DNA of 64,000 nt from Psettodes erumei (lineage: Eukaryota > Chordata > Actinopteri > Pleuronectiformes > Psettodidae). Under the pieces are notes generated by a model, which was not told where the DNA came from, ran no database searches, and was given only the letters and a program-made list of their open reading frames with translations. The translations under genes and the position numbers were made by a program. Location of the stretch: assembly GCA_016785225.1 (NCBI GenBank), contig JAFBJZ010000781.1:2728001-2792000 (forward strand). The letters run 5' to 3'. Positions 34,529 to 49,209 of this stretch are shown piece after piece; the first letter of the stretch is position 1; every line of letters starts with the position of its first letter.

Positions 34529-37500
34529 ATGATGTGTTGCCACGGTATCCTGGATGTTGATATAACTTGGCTGGCTATGTGCCACTTCAAAGGTATATTT
34601 GACCTGTATTTCAATCCCCCCCCATCACTCAATAAAACTGTTCTGTTGCTGGTTTAGACTACTGGTGGTCTCATTCTAACTCAAACCCCAGCTCTAATGG
34701 AAGCCAGACAGTTAAATATAAGCTGTGTTTTATTTTTAAATGTGTTATTAATTCATAGGCTGTGTTTTTGTCAATTTCATAATTTCATATTGGAAAGGAA
34801 ATCCTCACACATGGACGCCAAGAACTAGGTGTTGCATCTCTGCCAGCGTCAAACTGAATAAATGCTTATGAATATACCCGCACCACCAGAGGGGATGGAC
34901 TAAATCGTAATTCTCATTCTGCGGCTTGGAAAAACTTCCGCCTTCCCTGGTGCCAAGCCGCTCTGAGGCGATCCCAGTGATGAGCCAGGGAACGCTCTGC
35001 TAACTGAGCTCTGGAGAAATACGGTCACGGCAAGATCCATATTCAAATAAACTTCACTCTTGGCCCATGCACACAAGCCATGTTGTCACCAGCTGGCAGT
35101 GCCTCTCACCACCCCTTCAAATACTGAGCCACTTTTGATTAACGTCTCTGTGGCTAATCATGTGCATTAGCTGTGCCAAAATTGGACGAGCCACGTATGG
35201 TCTCTCATTTTTTTAAACTCATCTGAAGCATTTGAGAGCCTCCCTTTACACCACCCACCCCTCCCTGAAGTCTTCTCTTGTCTAGTGCCCATACATAGAA
35301 CAGAGAAGGTGATGTGGCGGCACAGTGCCATCCTGTGGGTCCCTGAACGAGAGGACTATTGCTGCCAATGCACCCAGCTGCATAAATGTTATTCATTTTT
35401 TATGGCTTGTGTACATAATATGGCCAGTGTGGGAGATTGTGAGGTTCCACTAAAGGCTGGAAAAATCCTCAAAATTGAATCAAAGTGGAAAACTTATTTT
35501 GGCTGGTGGCCGTTCTGGACCTCCTCCTTTTCCATCTCCCTTAATTCTCTTCTACTCCTCCCTGTCTCACGTCGCGCTCTCTGAGGGTCCTCTGTGAGTG
35601 ATTTACAGTATATCCTTTCTCTGAGGCTGCACTGGCTGGCCTCCTCGTACAGCCATAGTGGCGGTGGTGTGACACTGCAGCCAGAATATTTGTCATAGAT
35701 CCAGAGGTGCAAAGACATTAGACAGCACTTTGTCACCAGGGTCTGGAATTCACACCATTTGGCTGTTTCCAAGTCAGCTCCTTAACCGCTGACTGGCCTG
35801 GTTTCTGTCAGCTGCCGCTCTGTTGACATTGAAGGCTAAAAAAAGATGGCAACATGGAAGGATGTATGCTGTTAGCCTTTTTAGGTGGTCAAAACAACAT
35901 GCAGTCTACAAAGAGCTCTGTGACAGGGATCCAGTGCCAAAGCCCTTGACTTGGTGCTCTCTCCCTCAATTCACAGTTCAGATATAGTTTAGACATTTAG
36001 AATGGCTGTTGTCAGGGTTAGCTACTCCCCGCAGAGAGATGGGCTGGAACTCCGAGCAGAGCCACGGTCTCCCAAATCACCAGGCCCAGCGGAGGCCCCA
36101 GCAATCCAAATGTGATAGTGGTGGGGGCCTCCCCTCTCATTACCAATCTCCATTTCAAAACAGCCTTCAAATGGGAACTAATGCATTAGCTCTCGCTGGG
36201 GGAAAAGTCCAGGGAGCCACTACATAGCGGCTCAAAAACGCTTTCATACATGTTTTATCAGTGGGGGGAAGAGCGAGCAAGAGAGAAAAGAGCTTGGCTG
36301 AACCATTCATTTGTTGTCCATCTTATTAGCTTGGCACTGTGCTATTAGTGGCCATTGTGCTCTATAAAAGCCCCTTAGGCCTGTTCTACTGTTTGCTGAA
36401 TCTGGGGTGAGCTCTATGCCAAGCGCCTTTTCGAGGTATTTCAGAGAGCATGAAAATTCATCCCAAACCTTCAGCATTGAATTTTCTCACAGATAAATGA
36501 AAGGGATTAGTGGAACAATAACACAACGTATTACCTCAGATACTATCGTATCCTATTAATTGGGATTATAGTGGAGAAATGTGTTGCAAAAAGCACAATC
36601 TTGTATCACAGTTACTTTTTTGTGACAAGCTGTTACACGAAGCTCTGTCGTAGTAACAATGTTTCATGAGAGGGGAAATGTGTTCCATATTATGAACAAT
36701 ATATAGAAATACAGACAGTCATAATAAAAACCAGCAAAACCCCCCCAGAAGATATGAGGAATTGCTCTGGAAAAGAGCTGACAATCACAAACGCTGTAAT
36801 AACCCACCTTGGGTTGGATATGCTAGGCAATGTGTCAATTGATTCCCTTCTGATGATGGACTGTGTGTTGAAATAATTTGACCTTGCCAGACGATGAGTG
36901 AAATTGATGGAGCTTTTCATCTCCGGAGGGCCGATCTACACTTGGCCGTAAAATGGATAGAGCACAGGACAGAGTGATTGAGGCGGAGGGAAATGTAGGG
37001 TGTGTGTATTTCTTCTGCCAAAGCTTGCTGGGTAAATAATAGTTACAGGAAAAATCACTATGCCATAACTACAGGGGTTAAGTACCTTTTGTTGACTAGA
37101 TGATTAGGACTAAAAGCACACGGCACTAAAGTGAACCTGGCCGCTGACAGATGCTACCCGTTGGAGGAATATGTGGCTCAATTACTGGGGTTCTAAATTG
37201 AAAGTGATAGTGATTTAAGTCTTCCCAATACGCCAGCCCCATCCTGGCAAACAGTCTTTTCAAGGAGCCCTTTTAAAAAAAACCTGCTGGAGTGTGTGAG
37301 ACACAGGAGCACCATTGATTTTCAGTAACATCCCCTAATGACCTAGCCACGGTTTGATCCACGCTGTTATTATGGGCTGATACCATGGGACGGGATTGGT
37401 GGGTCTCACAGCACACAGCGGCGAGATGAGTGGTCGGGGCATTATCAGGATGAATTGGCCGTCTCTGGACAGGCGGCAAGCACAGCCGAGGTCTTGTCAA

Positions 37501-38099
37501 TAGGAGGATGGGGCGCCTCAGGGCTCCCTCCGCAGCCCACACCAGAGCGCCTTCCGGCTTCATTAGTAAAGCAGATGAGTGGTGTTCGTGAGGAGAGGAG
37601 GCGTATGAGAAGGGAGAGGAGCCTTTCCTCCAGCATCCGATAGTCTGCCTCCCAGGCATTGCTCCTCTTAATGAGTCCAGACCACGGGTCAATATGCTAC
37701 TGGGCTGCCAGTCAATACCAGTTACCTGCAACACAAACACTCAAAACCTGCTTTCATACAAAATCAATGTCCTATTAGTCCCTCCCTGTATTGCCTCGGC
37801 CCAGTCTCATTGATCCCCTCTGAAGAGCTCCGCAGCGCATGTATGACAGATTATGGTCAAATGATCGGATGGCTTAGGCTACACTGCCAGCCAAGTCTGT
37901 TGCCTTTATGATTTCAAAGTAATAGCTTGATATCAGATGAGCAAATACCTTAAATGCTGAAAAGTGAGGCACAAGCATTATTGGCAAACCCATCAACCTA
38001 ACATAAACATTTGACTCAGTTGGTGTGGGTCACAGGCAAATTCAGCACAGAATACCAGGATTTAAGACAGGCAGCAAATGTATGACATTAGGTCCAAAC

Positions 38100-39269
38100 T
38101 TTATTCCGTACATTTTAAACTATGAATGTTCATTTTAATTTTTTGCAGGCCTAAAACTCTACGTGTTTTGTATACAAGAGTCTAAGAAAAACCACTGCAC
38201 AACACCACAAGGTTGACAGAGAAAGTCCTTTCGCCGCCCACTAAAAAGTGTCCTTCTTTTCTGTCTGGGGCTGGTCCAGTTTGTGACTTGGAAGTCTTTT
38301 AATAATTCATCATTATTTTATTGGTAAATATAAACATGTGTTAATCCAAGTTTCTCTCGATGTCACCAGTACCATCTGCTCCCTCCGGGTGATCTCTTCA
38401 TTAGGGTTCTGTGTGCTGCTTTGCATAGATTGCAGATGATCCTCGTAGCCCCCCCTACAACACCCTACTGTCAAACTTCCCATCCATTGGCCAGGCTTGT
38501 CTGTTACCACAATATTCAACGGGGAAGTGATCCGCCATTTTTCATTTAATTTTGTTTTTCTAGAAATGGTTAAAAAGCCTAATAAATTTACATGGTAATT
38601 TTGCAGCAAAGGAATATTAACAAGTTGTCAGTTTTCTTTACAGAGACTGAACAAAGACCTCATAATATATATTTATCTGCATATCTCAAAGGCAAAACAA
38701 ATGAACAAAACAAATCGGTAATATAACTTGTACATTGTCATCATTGAGGATATCCTGGTACCATGAGGTTAAATTACTGAAGGTTGAAACCAAAATCCAG
38801 TCTTTACAGTGGGTCATAATGGATATGTCTCACAATCAACTGATAAATATTGTAAAAGGCGTGACTTAATGCACAAAATACATTAAAATTCATAGAAATG
38901 ATATCTGTACACGGAACAAGGATAGGAAATGTACAAACTCATTTCAGGACCTCTCTTTTCGCACAAAGCTGAAAAAAGGTATTGGATTAATATATTAATA
39001 ATTATCAAATATTTAAGTCAGATATAAACATACACACATTTGTGTTCTCTTTACTGACATTATTCAACCTCCAGTCCACTAAATTAAAGTCATGGCATGT
39101 GCTTTATCAGCCTTACTCACCTTTCCTTTGTACAATCATACCCTTTCCCTTAGGGAGTTTTGCTCTTTTCCGGTGAAGAGCAGTGCATTTTGTTCACAAG
39201 TGGATTTCAGATTGGGGGTGTGGGGCTTGTGAGTGCATCGAGTAAGAGTTTGTGCACTTTTGTAAGAAG
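38100..39269 (-). other. fbrsl1: 3' UTR of fbrsl1 with candidate polyadenylation signal
   Basis: AT-rich sequence after the stop. AATAAA is at 38105-38100 on the minus strand. Other A/T-rich variants nearer the stop are possible. Confidence 0.5.
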
Positions 39270-40575
39270 CTACCGAGCTTCTACCTCTTTGGGGTTGCGT
39301 GACGGGGAGTAATCTCGTGGGTCCTGTGTGGTGGTGAGGGGGGTAGTCCTCCTGGGTGAGGCTGGTCTGGCACTGCCAGCTGGCACAAGGGGTGGGGGTG
39401 CACTGAGTGCAGCAGTAGGGGGTGTTCTGTTCAGAGGTCCATTGTGTCCTGTGGAAGGGCTCAGTCTAGGGTAGGGCATGCCACCGAGGTGGGGCATAAA
39501 GGGGGGCATGTGGGGTAGATGGCCCTCCATGGGGGACTGGTGCAGCTGATGAAGGCGTGCTCTGTCCAGCTCCTCCCGCAGGTGTAGACGCTCGCGCTCC
39601 TCCGCCTGCTGTCTCATCCTCTCATGCTCCCTGCGCACCTCCAACAGGTGCTCGTGGTGAGAGTAGTCGTGAGCTTCCCTCTCGCGGTAGGCTCGCTCCT
39701 GTTCGTACACACTGGGAAAGCGATGTCCTTGCTCAGCCCTGAGCTGGAAGTCCATGCGCCGCTGCAGGTCCAGGCTGCGGTAGGCCTCTCTAAGTGGGTC
39801 CCAAGGGAAGGCAGGGTGGGGCAAGCGCTCTCTTCCCGCCAGAGGGCTCACTCCCATGAAGGAAGCCATACGTGCGCGGTCTAGCACATTAAGGCTGCCC
39901 ATCTGGGGCATGGCACTCATGGAGAGGGGCAGAGAGTGTGCCATGGGGACACCATGCAGGCCAGGTCCTGGGATGTCATTGCCACGCGGTGAGGGGAGAG
40001 GGTGCTGCTGAGACAAAGGTGGGTGGTGGTGGTGCAGGTTTCCATGTTGGCCAATGGGAGTAGGAAGAGCTGTAGGAAGAGGTGGCTGCGGGGCGGGCTC
40101 AGAACTCACCACCATGACCTCCTGCTCCTCCTTCCTCTCCTCCTTAATCTTCATGTCATTTTTCACCTTGTGGAGGAGGTCTGCAGGTGGGAGCTCTTTC
40201 CTCTCGTTGTCCTTGAGCGTCGGTGGGGGCCCACCTGCCATCTTCATGCCCTGCTCATTGATCACTGCCTTGGAGTACGGAGAAGGAGAACGCTGAGCAG
40301 GTTTGATGGAGTCTTCTGAGGGTCTCCTCTCGAGCATCTCCTTGCCAGGCGAGCGGCTCTCCTTCACCTTCACTTCGGCCAGCGTGGAAGACTCTCTGTG
40401 GCGCTCCAACAGCTCCTTCTCTGCCTCACGAACCCGGTCTACACTGCCACTGTGATGCCGACCCGAATCACTAGAGTTCTGGCTGTTTGAGCGAATCAAG
40501 CTACTGATCTGGTAGCTGACCGGGGCAGAGGCTGGAGATGAACGATTGGCGTGTCGGTTGCGATCCACAGAATCC
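39270..40575 (-). CDS. fbrsl1: fbrsl1 terminal coding exon
   Basis: 1,306 nt, phase 2 to stop TAG at 39272-39270. It encodes a charged KVKESRSPGKEMLERRPSED region, a histidine-rich patch, LDRARMASFMGVSPLAGRER, YREREAHDYSHHEHLLEVRR and the family carboxy end with TPPTAALSAPPPL and SPRRTTPL. Confidence 0.95.
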
Positions 40576-43500
40576 CTGTGATGACATAATAAAACAGTAA
40601 CAGTTACAAAAAACATTATGTAGGTCGGTGACATTTAACTGAAAGCTAATACCACTGTGAAAGTAGATGAAAAGACCACAAACTCACCTGTCTTTATCCT
40701 TCTCCTCCTTTCCGATGGACGAGTCTCTTTTCTCTCTCTCCCTCTCCTTTTCTCTCTCTCTTTCCCGCTCCCGCTCTCGCTCTCTCTCATGGCTGTTGGC
40801 GGAGCTGCTTCTCTCAGCGTCTGCGGTTTTGGGCCACTGTGGTGGGGTGGGAAAAGATGGCGGGGTGCGTCGAAGTCTGTTCCAGGTGTCTTGGTGGGGG
40901 CTTCCAAATGTGGGCAGTCCTCCTGGCCCCTCCTTGGTGCCAAACACACTGTTGGACCCTGGAGGGAAATGGGGAGACAGACATGGAATCCACTGTAAGT
41001 TAATTGGGCACAAAAAAATTCTCGAGGACACATAAGATAAGAAAGACTCAACAACAAAAGCTGCTTTTGTCTTTGTCTCTGGAGGTTCTCTCACTGAAGC
41101 TGTTTTGAAAGAGTTAGAGGTTAATGGCTCCCCCCACCAGTGAAAAAAAATACTCATTTGCTTTTGGACTAAAGGGCTTCTCCCCCTCCCTTTTTTGCAC
41201 GGGATGAACAGGGGAGACTCACTTTCCCTCTGGAGTTGAGGGCTTTGAAAAGCCAAGGGAGACCTCAGCATTCCACAGCATGTCTATTCCAATCACATCA
41301 CAACAGGATTTGGCACACAAAAATAGGAGGGATGAAGAGAAAGAGAGAAAGGCATAGAGAGAAGGATGCAGTGGGGGGAAAGAGAAGCCCTCCATGGAGG
41401 TGCAGAAGGTGCTTGTCAAATAATTAATAGATGAATTGCCATGAAACAGCAGACCTGAGAGTGCCTGTTGGCAGCAGCGCAGCCAGATTAAAGCCAGGCT
41501 GTTGGGGACATGGTTCGAGGATGAAGTGGAGGCAGAAGGAGGTTTGCTGTGGTGTGCTGTACGGCCTTGTTGGGCCTTGCTGGGCTTGGGCTGCTTTGCC
41601 ACAGAAACTAGAGCTAAGTGTCTTAATTTTTTCCCCTCCCCTCCTGGCTCTCCCTGTGGTCTAACTCTATCCTGCTCTGTTCTGTCACTGGCCATAGGGG
41701 CCAGACTGAAGGGGGGAGCGGCGGTGGAGGAGAGGGGGGCCAGCGCTTACCAAGCGAGGGGTTGCCTAATCCTCCGAAGGCACTGCTTGAAAGGTTGCTG
41801 AGGCCGCCAAAGGAACTGGAGCGACTGAAAGGATCTGCAAAATGCCAAACAGGGATTAGCAAAAGGGGGGAGGGGGGCTGGCTAGCTATGCTCACCCCGA
41901 CACCAACCCATTCCACTCGGCTTTTCTCTTACAAGCGAGCTGTGGTGTTTTTTTTTTTAGTTTTAGCGCTGCCACCCTAGCTCTCTGCCTGGTAATCCAA
42001 CAGTAGCCAGATCGCCTGGATGCTGGATTCACTACCACTAACTGGAGTGGAGTGTCTCTGACCCTGCTGGGGCTCCAGCAACAACATTGCTTGATGGGGA
42101 AATTAGTTTCGAGTTGTTGGAGCTGAGCTGAAAATGGACTGTGGTAGGGCAGGGGAATTAGAAGCTGTAAAAAAAATTAGGCTAGACAGACCATAATGAT
42201 TTAACAGGAGGAACAGTGTCTGACGGGCTCCACTGACGCAAACCCTAGCCTCCAAATTTATAGTAACGACACAAATATTTACCCTGAGAAGTCGGTGAAC
42301 AACACTCATGAACTGATAATTTGCCATCCCACTTTAATTCAGCAAAATCCATCCGGACACACAGAAGTTATCAGAAGATTAGTGTTTAAGGATTTTCAGC
42401 TCTGGGGCTTGTTAATATATCAGAAAAGACAACAACTGAAAAATCTCCTCTGCCTCACAGATGAATTGCCCAGAGAGGAAAATTTGGTCCTCCTCCGTGC
42501 AACATGTGTTCATAAGCACAAAAAGGATTGACTCGAGCGCTTATTCCATGAAATCAGCTTGCCATTCGGAATCCAAACAGTGTCTCAGATAGAGTGGTGG
42601 AAAATACGTGAATGACTAAAAATAATTACAAACACAAATAAATCCAGCGACATTAACTATGAATTACAAAATCAACTTTGCAAGCTTTAATAGCATCATA
42701 GATGCTGCTGCACTGCGTTTAGTTTCGCCAAGCAAATGAGGGATGACAAATATGGCTGAAGAGTGAACACTGCTTGCTATGTCTCTTTAATAACCCCAGA
42801 CAGAGTTATTTAAGGCTATGTTATGAATCATACTGTCCAATTTTATGATTGGCTACACTCTCCTACGAGTTTGCTGAAGAAGTGCTGCAGGCGACCGGCT
42901 ACACTTGCCAACTGGATTCCACATTAACCTTCAAATGAAGCTGAGATCAAAACTAGAAATATCTAGGTTTCCAGTTACACCCCTGTGGCTTGTCATGTGG
43001 TTAAAACGTGAGTGCAAAAGAGAGAGTGTGAGGGAGAGAGAGAGAGACAGAGGAGATAAATGTATAAAAAATTTGAACATGGGGTTACTTACACTTACCT
43101 GCCAAATGGCTCGGAGGCAGGAAGCCACTGGGGTGTGGGGCGGGGCCATAGGGAGAGGGAGCTGGGTGGCCGGAGCCTATCAGAACAGGGGGGGATAGAA
43201 GAGTGCAGTTATTATCTAATCAGACACTCATAAACTCTAACGAGCCATGCAGAGAGAACATGAAATTATATTCAACCCACAACTATCAAAGCTCTGACCT
43301 CCATGATTAGCCAGCACAAAAGATGGAAATGTGCATATATGCTGAATGAACAAGTATTTTTTTTTCTGCAACAGCACCGCAAACTTGTTGGAAAAACTGT
43401 ACATGTATGATAGGCAAGGTTAGAGACGGCAGAGTAACGCTGCTGAGCAAATTAGCGGTTGATATTTTGGTTTCATTGCAGCTGTTGCGTGTTTTTGTGT

Positions 43501-46500
43501 GAGTCTGTAGCTGCCTACTGAGGTCAGCTCCAGACTGTGCAACAGCCCAGCCCTTTTTCACAAAACACAGTCGCCATCACCCATATTCCATGAATGGTTA
43601 ATGAAAGAACCAATTTCATTCGTGCCTCTGACACACCACGGCATAATTACCAGTCAAAAGGCCTTTTCGCCTCTCTGTTGCCCTCCAACGCAGGGCAAAT
43701 CAGCCAATTACCTAACCGAGAGTCATCCATATTCATAGACATATCTGACTTCATCTACTGGCAAAACATTTGCTTCCAAAGCACAATTATTTAGTGAACA
43801 TGACATGAAAGGGGAGGAAAAAAAATGCTGCCATGTCTTGCAGCTGGATATGTTTTTTTTGTTGCATAAATACAGAGCTGTCTGTAACGGTGCCGTTCAT
43901 CACCCTGCGCTGTGTAACGAGAGACCCCACTGACCTGTGGAAGAGAAAAGGGGTCGTGCCAGGTCATGAGGGTACGGGATCCCCGGGAAGACTCCTGGAG
44001 CTGGGGGTCGACTGAACAGGTCCAGCTTCCCATTCATGTCTAGTTTGTGAGGATCCAGCTGCATTTGCTATACGCAAGAGACAAGGAGAGGGAGACAAAG
44101 AAAAATTAGGCTGGTCAGCGACAGTAGCCAACACATCCAACAACAGAGTGAGAGGGATTTATCCGTGGTTACACGGGGTGAGAGTGACAGCTACATCAAC
44201 AATGGCTCCATGTCTCCAATTCTGGCCAACTGTGTTACATCAAATATATGTAAGCTGATTAGAGACACTAAATCTTGGTGACGGGGGTTCGGAGCACAAG
44301 AGGCACCAACACCACCGAGCCAGAGGCATTAGCGGAGGATCTCGATGGCGAGGCCACACCATCCTCTGTCAGTGAGAGGACTATTTCCACACGAGCATTT
44401 TTAAAAAAAATTTGTGCTCACATGTTGCATTTTGCTGTGACGGTTTATGACCTGCCCCTTTCTCTTTAGGTTGAGTAAACCATGCACAGAGCCTTTATTT
44501 AGCTTGAGGGAACACTTAACAAGATGAGATTTTGTTGGATTTCGTACCGTTATTAACCTTAACAACATTCTGTTCCTTTTCTTTGTCAACTGTCTTTTCC
44601 CACCCACATGGTCTTTCTGAATCCAGCGACAATTATGTTTTATCGGCAAAGATTCAACTATGACATGATCAGACCTACTGTGTATTCAGTTAAGTATGTT
44701 TTCGTGGGTCTTTATTCGATTACCAATACACTGTATCTGCTCTTACACGACAGCAAGACTCCTGCAAGACATCATTATCCGTCTCACGCACCTTCATTTT
44801 CTGCTGGTGGTGGTAGATCTGCCATGCGATCTGGACATGCACTGCACACCACTTGCCAGGTTTCTAAAAATTTAGAGAGAAACTGAGGTTAGCCTGCTGG
44901 CTTTGATATGGGGAGCTAAAAATGGATTCTGGCATCGAGATTTTCTGGCCAAACTACAAAGTGGGAACTCATCAGACTTTTCAACCAGGCAAAGGATTAA
45001 GGAAATCTAACCCTGACTTTAACCCAATAGAGACCTCAGATCTAACCGTAAATGCAGCCAAAAGCCTGCAGGAACTGTTGGAGGAATTTTCAGTTTTAGA
45101 CTTTGTGGCCTGGCCAGAGAGATGACACATTTAACAAAAGATGGACAAGGCATCCACTTACCCTAACAGATGTCCTGAATGGATCTGTTATCTGTATGGA
45201 CAAAAAGACGATCATTATCATCATCAACAAAGACAAGTGACCAAAATATGCAGTTCTGTCGAGAGCTCTGGATAAACCCGTACAAAGACAGGCATGAGGA
45301 CATGTCAGTGAGACACATACTGTATGTGCACGTGTGGCTTTCACCAGGAGGGACAGAGCAAGAGCAGGCTGGCTTGGATGCTATCAGCAGAATGCTTACC
45401 CGTGGATCCTTCTGTAGGAGTGTGTGAGGTACCGCTCCAGGACGTGCTGCTACGTCCATGGGATTAGAAGCCTGACAGAGAGAGAGAAACAAAGGGCAAG
45501 CGATATATGGTGATCAAACAGATGTACAGTAGTTAAAACATTTAGAGAATGTCTATATAGGGAAAGACATAAACCAAAGCTGTTACAAAACTACTCTCTG
45601 AGAACTTAGTAAGTAGGCCTCATATTATGATTCTCAAACGGGGTCTGGGGCATCTTAAAGGGCGTCCTCAGTATAGGACTTTTAATTAGATTTTTTCCCC
45701 GTATGAATAAGAATGAGTAAAACAAGTACCATGTGACTGAATCTTGTGTCCGTGTAGGTGGATGCTCGTGACATGAAAACACGTCAGAAGCTCTATTTTC
45801 AAACCACTAGAAGATCCTCAAGCGAGAGGTGCCTCCGTCACGATGACCTTGTGTCCTCCTTCTGTGGCACTGCAGCTCGCTAATCCTCAACAACAGCTAC
45901 TAAGTCGCTGATGTCACAGATGCAGCCGCAATGATGCTGCAGGCTCTCAGCCATGCCAGAGTAACGTATCTCCTTAAGTCGCTCAAGCACAACTGCCTCG
46001 ATCAGCCTTATTAAGCCATCTCTATATCAGGGACAGGAAGATCCTGCAGGGTCACCGGCCCCCACAAACAGACGACCCCCCCCCTCTCCCCGCACACACA
46101 AACCCCCAGCCCCAAGCTCCCCTCCAAGAATACTTAGCAGGGTCTTTAGACGCATAGGACTGTTCCTTGAGCCATCTGGAGGGGGCCTTCGACAAAAGGG
46201 CCCCTCCATGACAGAGTCCGCTGGGAGTAGGGCCAAGCGGATTTAGGGCAGCTTTGATTAGTGGCTTACACCGGGTCACAGCCGCTGGGCGTCTGCCAGA
46301 CAGACTCACACCCTCACAACCCTTCCCATCACTCTTACCCCCACCGCCCCTGCAACTTCACTCCTTTGCTCTCCGAAAAAAAAAGACAGATTTTTGCTTT
46401 CTTATCCCTGGGAGGGTTTTGTCACGGCTCAGGGCAGCGCACAACTCTGACCCCGGTTCAGTTCCAGTCACGTCTGATGGAGTAATATAATGGGTTTAAA

Positions 46501-49159
46501 TGGAGCGGGACAAGGTTTATTAGTTACACATCTTCAGCGTACAGACCTCTGCTGCTTTTCTCATTCGAGACAGAATATCTAATATCAAAATATCGAATGT
46601 ACTCGAGGTGTACGGTGTAACCTTGCTTATTAACTTATAACCCTCAAAGATATTTCTTTCTTGACACACATATGGCACATACTTGCATATGCAGGTTTGT
46701 AATCCCAGCCAAAAACTACAGCACTCTGTTTGTGGTTACAGGTGTGCTTATCAGTAAAATTAGTTGCTTTGATAAGAATGAAAACCCACAGAAACTTGGT
46801 TCATAGTTACTGACATACAGCATATTGTTGCAATATCCTTCAGTGAGTGTGTGTGGCCATTCTGACTCATGCAACGTCTCGGACCTCTTTATAAACATCA
46901 GGACAGTTGAATTGTTTTGAGTACTTGAGAACCAAAAAAAGTCAACTTGCATCTTTAAAATGTAGTTTTGCCTTTTGTGGGCTACTAGTGAGTTTTTGTT
47001 TCAACTGTGTGCAAGCTTGTGTGATTTCTTTTGTGTATCCATGCTTCTTTAAATTGTCTATCTGTTTCAGGTCATGGGTGGAGGGTCGGGGTTGTGGGGC
47101 TGACCTTGGGCTGGAAGGCTCCTTGCAGTGAGCTGAAGGGTCCTGAGTGCGGGAGCAGCGGGGGCATGCCTGGCATGGTGGGGGGATAGGAGGGGAAGAA
47201 CTGGGGAGAAAAGAAGACGATGGGAGACATAAAACAAAATTATAGAGATACGCACAGGACTCAAGCATATGCACACAAAGCCATTGCCGCACCAAATGCT
47301 GTCACGGCAACATTCAAATATGTGAAATATTTGATTTGCCAAATGCCCACTCACGTTTGAATGTCTGATGAATGGATTGTCCAGTTTGGGGGTGTATTTG
47401 TCGAACTGAAAGAGATAAGAGAGAAGAGAATTAGGAAACACGAGGTCCACAAAATGATCTGCTTTACCAAAATCATTCATGCAAAAGCCTTTTAAATGAT
47501 AGCATCACATCATTTTTACATCAGAAAAAAAACAGAAAAGCATATCATGTGATCAACATCTGTACCCGGTAATAAGCAGGATTGTGACTCAGAATAATAA
47601 GCCCTGGAGTAAAGCAGCTGGCTTGCACTGGTCATGGGTTTACTTAAACTGCACGGTCAGATAGGCAGTTAAATTACTAACAATACAGCCGCTTTAGCAG
47701 ACTGCCAACATGAAGGCAGCCTGCATGATTTTCCAATTGAGCATACAGAGGTTGGGCGTGGAGGCTCAGCTTTGGGAATTAGACCATTTTAAAACCAGAC
47801 CAGTTGTTTCTATTCACTGGAAAATTTGTAGAAATGTGAATCTAATTGCTTTAGACTGCTATGATTTTTTTTTTTTTTTACAACAATCCCTCATGGTAAT
47901 GGGAGGGGAGTACGGGGAGACATATAGCTTGTTTTGGGTGTTAGAAAACCAGACTTCAAAAGAGATTTGGTCAAGAAAACAGGCCAATTCTCTGTGCATA
48001 AAATCATGGAAAGAATATATAGAGAGCAGGCTGCCTTTTATGACTGAAACTGAACCGAGCAGATGACATTTGCAATGGTTGGGGGCTAATTCAGGACAGA
48101 TCAGCATGAAACTGATATAACCTTGAAACGCTGAATGAAATGCCGATGCGAGGAAACCATTTCTGTGACGGATCTCATGCCTACCAGAATAATCTCAATT
48201 ATAATTTAGTCATATAAAAACAGCGTTGTTTGATGAAAAAAAAAGGTTTCTGATCATACCCTGAACACATGGCAATCTAGTCAGTAAGCTGAGAAGGAGA
48301 GGAGGGAGAGGGGGAACGGAGAATGTTGCCCCACGTATGAATGGGAGCTTTATATGTCTGTTTGCTGGCTCTCTATTTTGAATCAGGCTAATTACAAGTG
48401 ACAGTAACTTATTCCTATTCCGCAAATACACAAACCATTTGCAGGTACTTTTTGCGAGTGTTTTCACAAAGGTCCCTTGGCAGGCGCAGACGTTTTGGGT
48501 TTACATAAAACAAGAAAATGAGTGGGTATGAATCAGAGTTTGTGTGTGTGTGTGTGTGTGTGTCTGTGTGCTGCAACACGGGTGGCTGTGGGGGGAACGG
48601 GGCGTAGGGTTGGCTAATCTGCTGGTGGAGGGACAGGGTTTGGGTCAGAGGCCCTTTGGTGAAGCAGGGCCATTTACAGCTGCGCGCAGAATGGCAGCAG
48701 TGGCAGCGCTCGTGTTGACGGCCCTGCTTGTGGGCGATAATGGGCCCAAATCAAAGACAGACAACCTATTGAGAGGAAAAAGCCGAGCGAGCTTCTGAGC
48801 TCATTAAAGAGCTCCTCTGCATTTCTGAAGGCGCGGCCTGTTTTATGTCTGACACTGGGGGGGGGACCAAAATTTCTTCCCATTGTAATTTATGGTGCCT
48901 GTCACAGTTTTATAGTAAACAGCTTTGGTTAGTTAAAGCATAATTTTTCATTTTATACCAATTAAGCATATTCCTTGTCCAAAGACAAGGCAGGGGCAAG
49001 GGGGCGGGGCAGCAAAGACACTCACTGCTGCCATTTGGCAAGCCAGCTGCTCGAGGGCGTCGAACAATAAACAAATATAGAGGCTTCATAATTTCATTAA
49101 TTACAGCCATTAGCCAAGGGCTGTTATATGGTTGAAATGACATGGGGCAACTGGAGAGC

Positions 49160-49209
<50 letters not shown>

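Larger units (their letters stand above)
29611..38099. other. Intergenic region between chfr 5' end and fbrsl1 3' end
   Basis: No exon is supportable. It holds a CA microsatellite (31038-31064), a GATA cluster (33832-33887) and a 41-bp-arm inverted repeat (34369-34528). Blocks with balanced composition and intact homeodomain-like TAATTA/ATTAAT motifs at about 31-38 kb could be conserved regulatory elements. Confidence 0.5.

Noticed and set aside
40684..41271. Extension of the Arg-Glu exon frame upstream past its acceptor to 41271
   Set aside because: The conserved family sequence starts right after a good CCCTCCAG acceptor at 40959-40966. The upstream part is intron read in frame.
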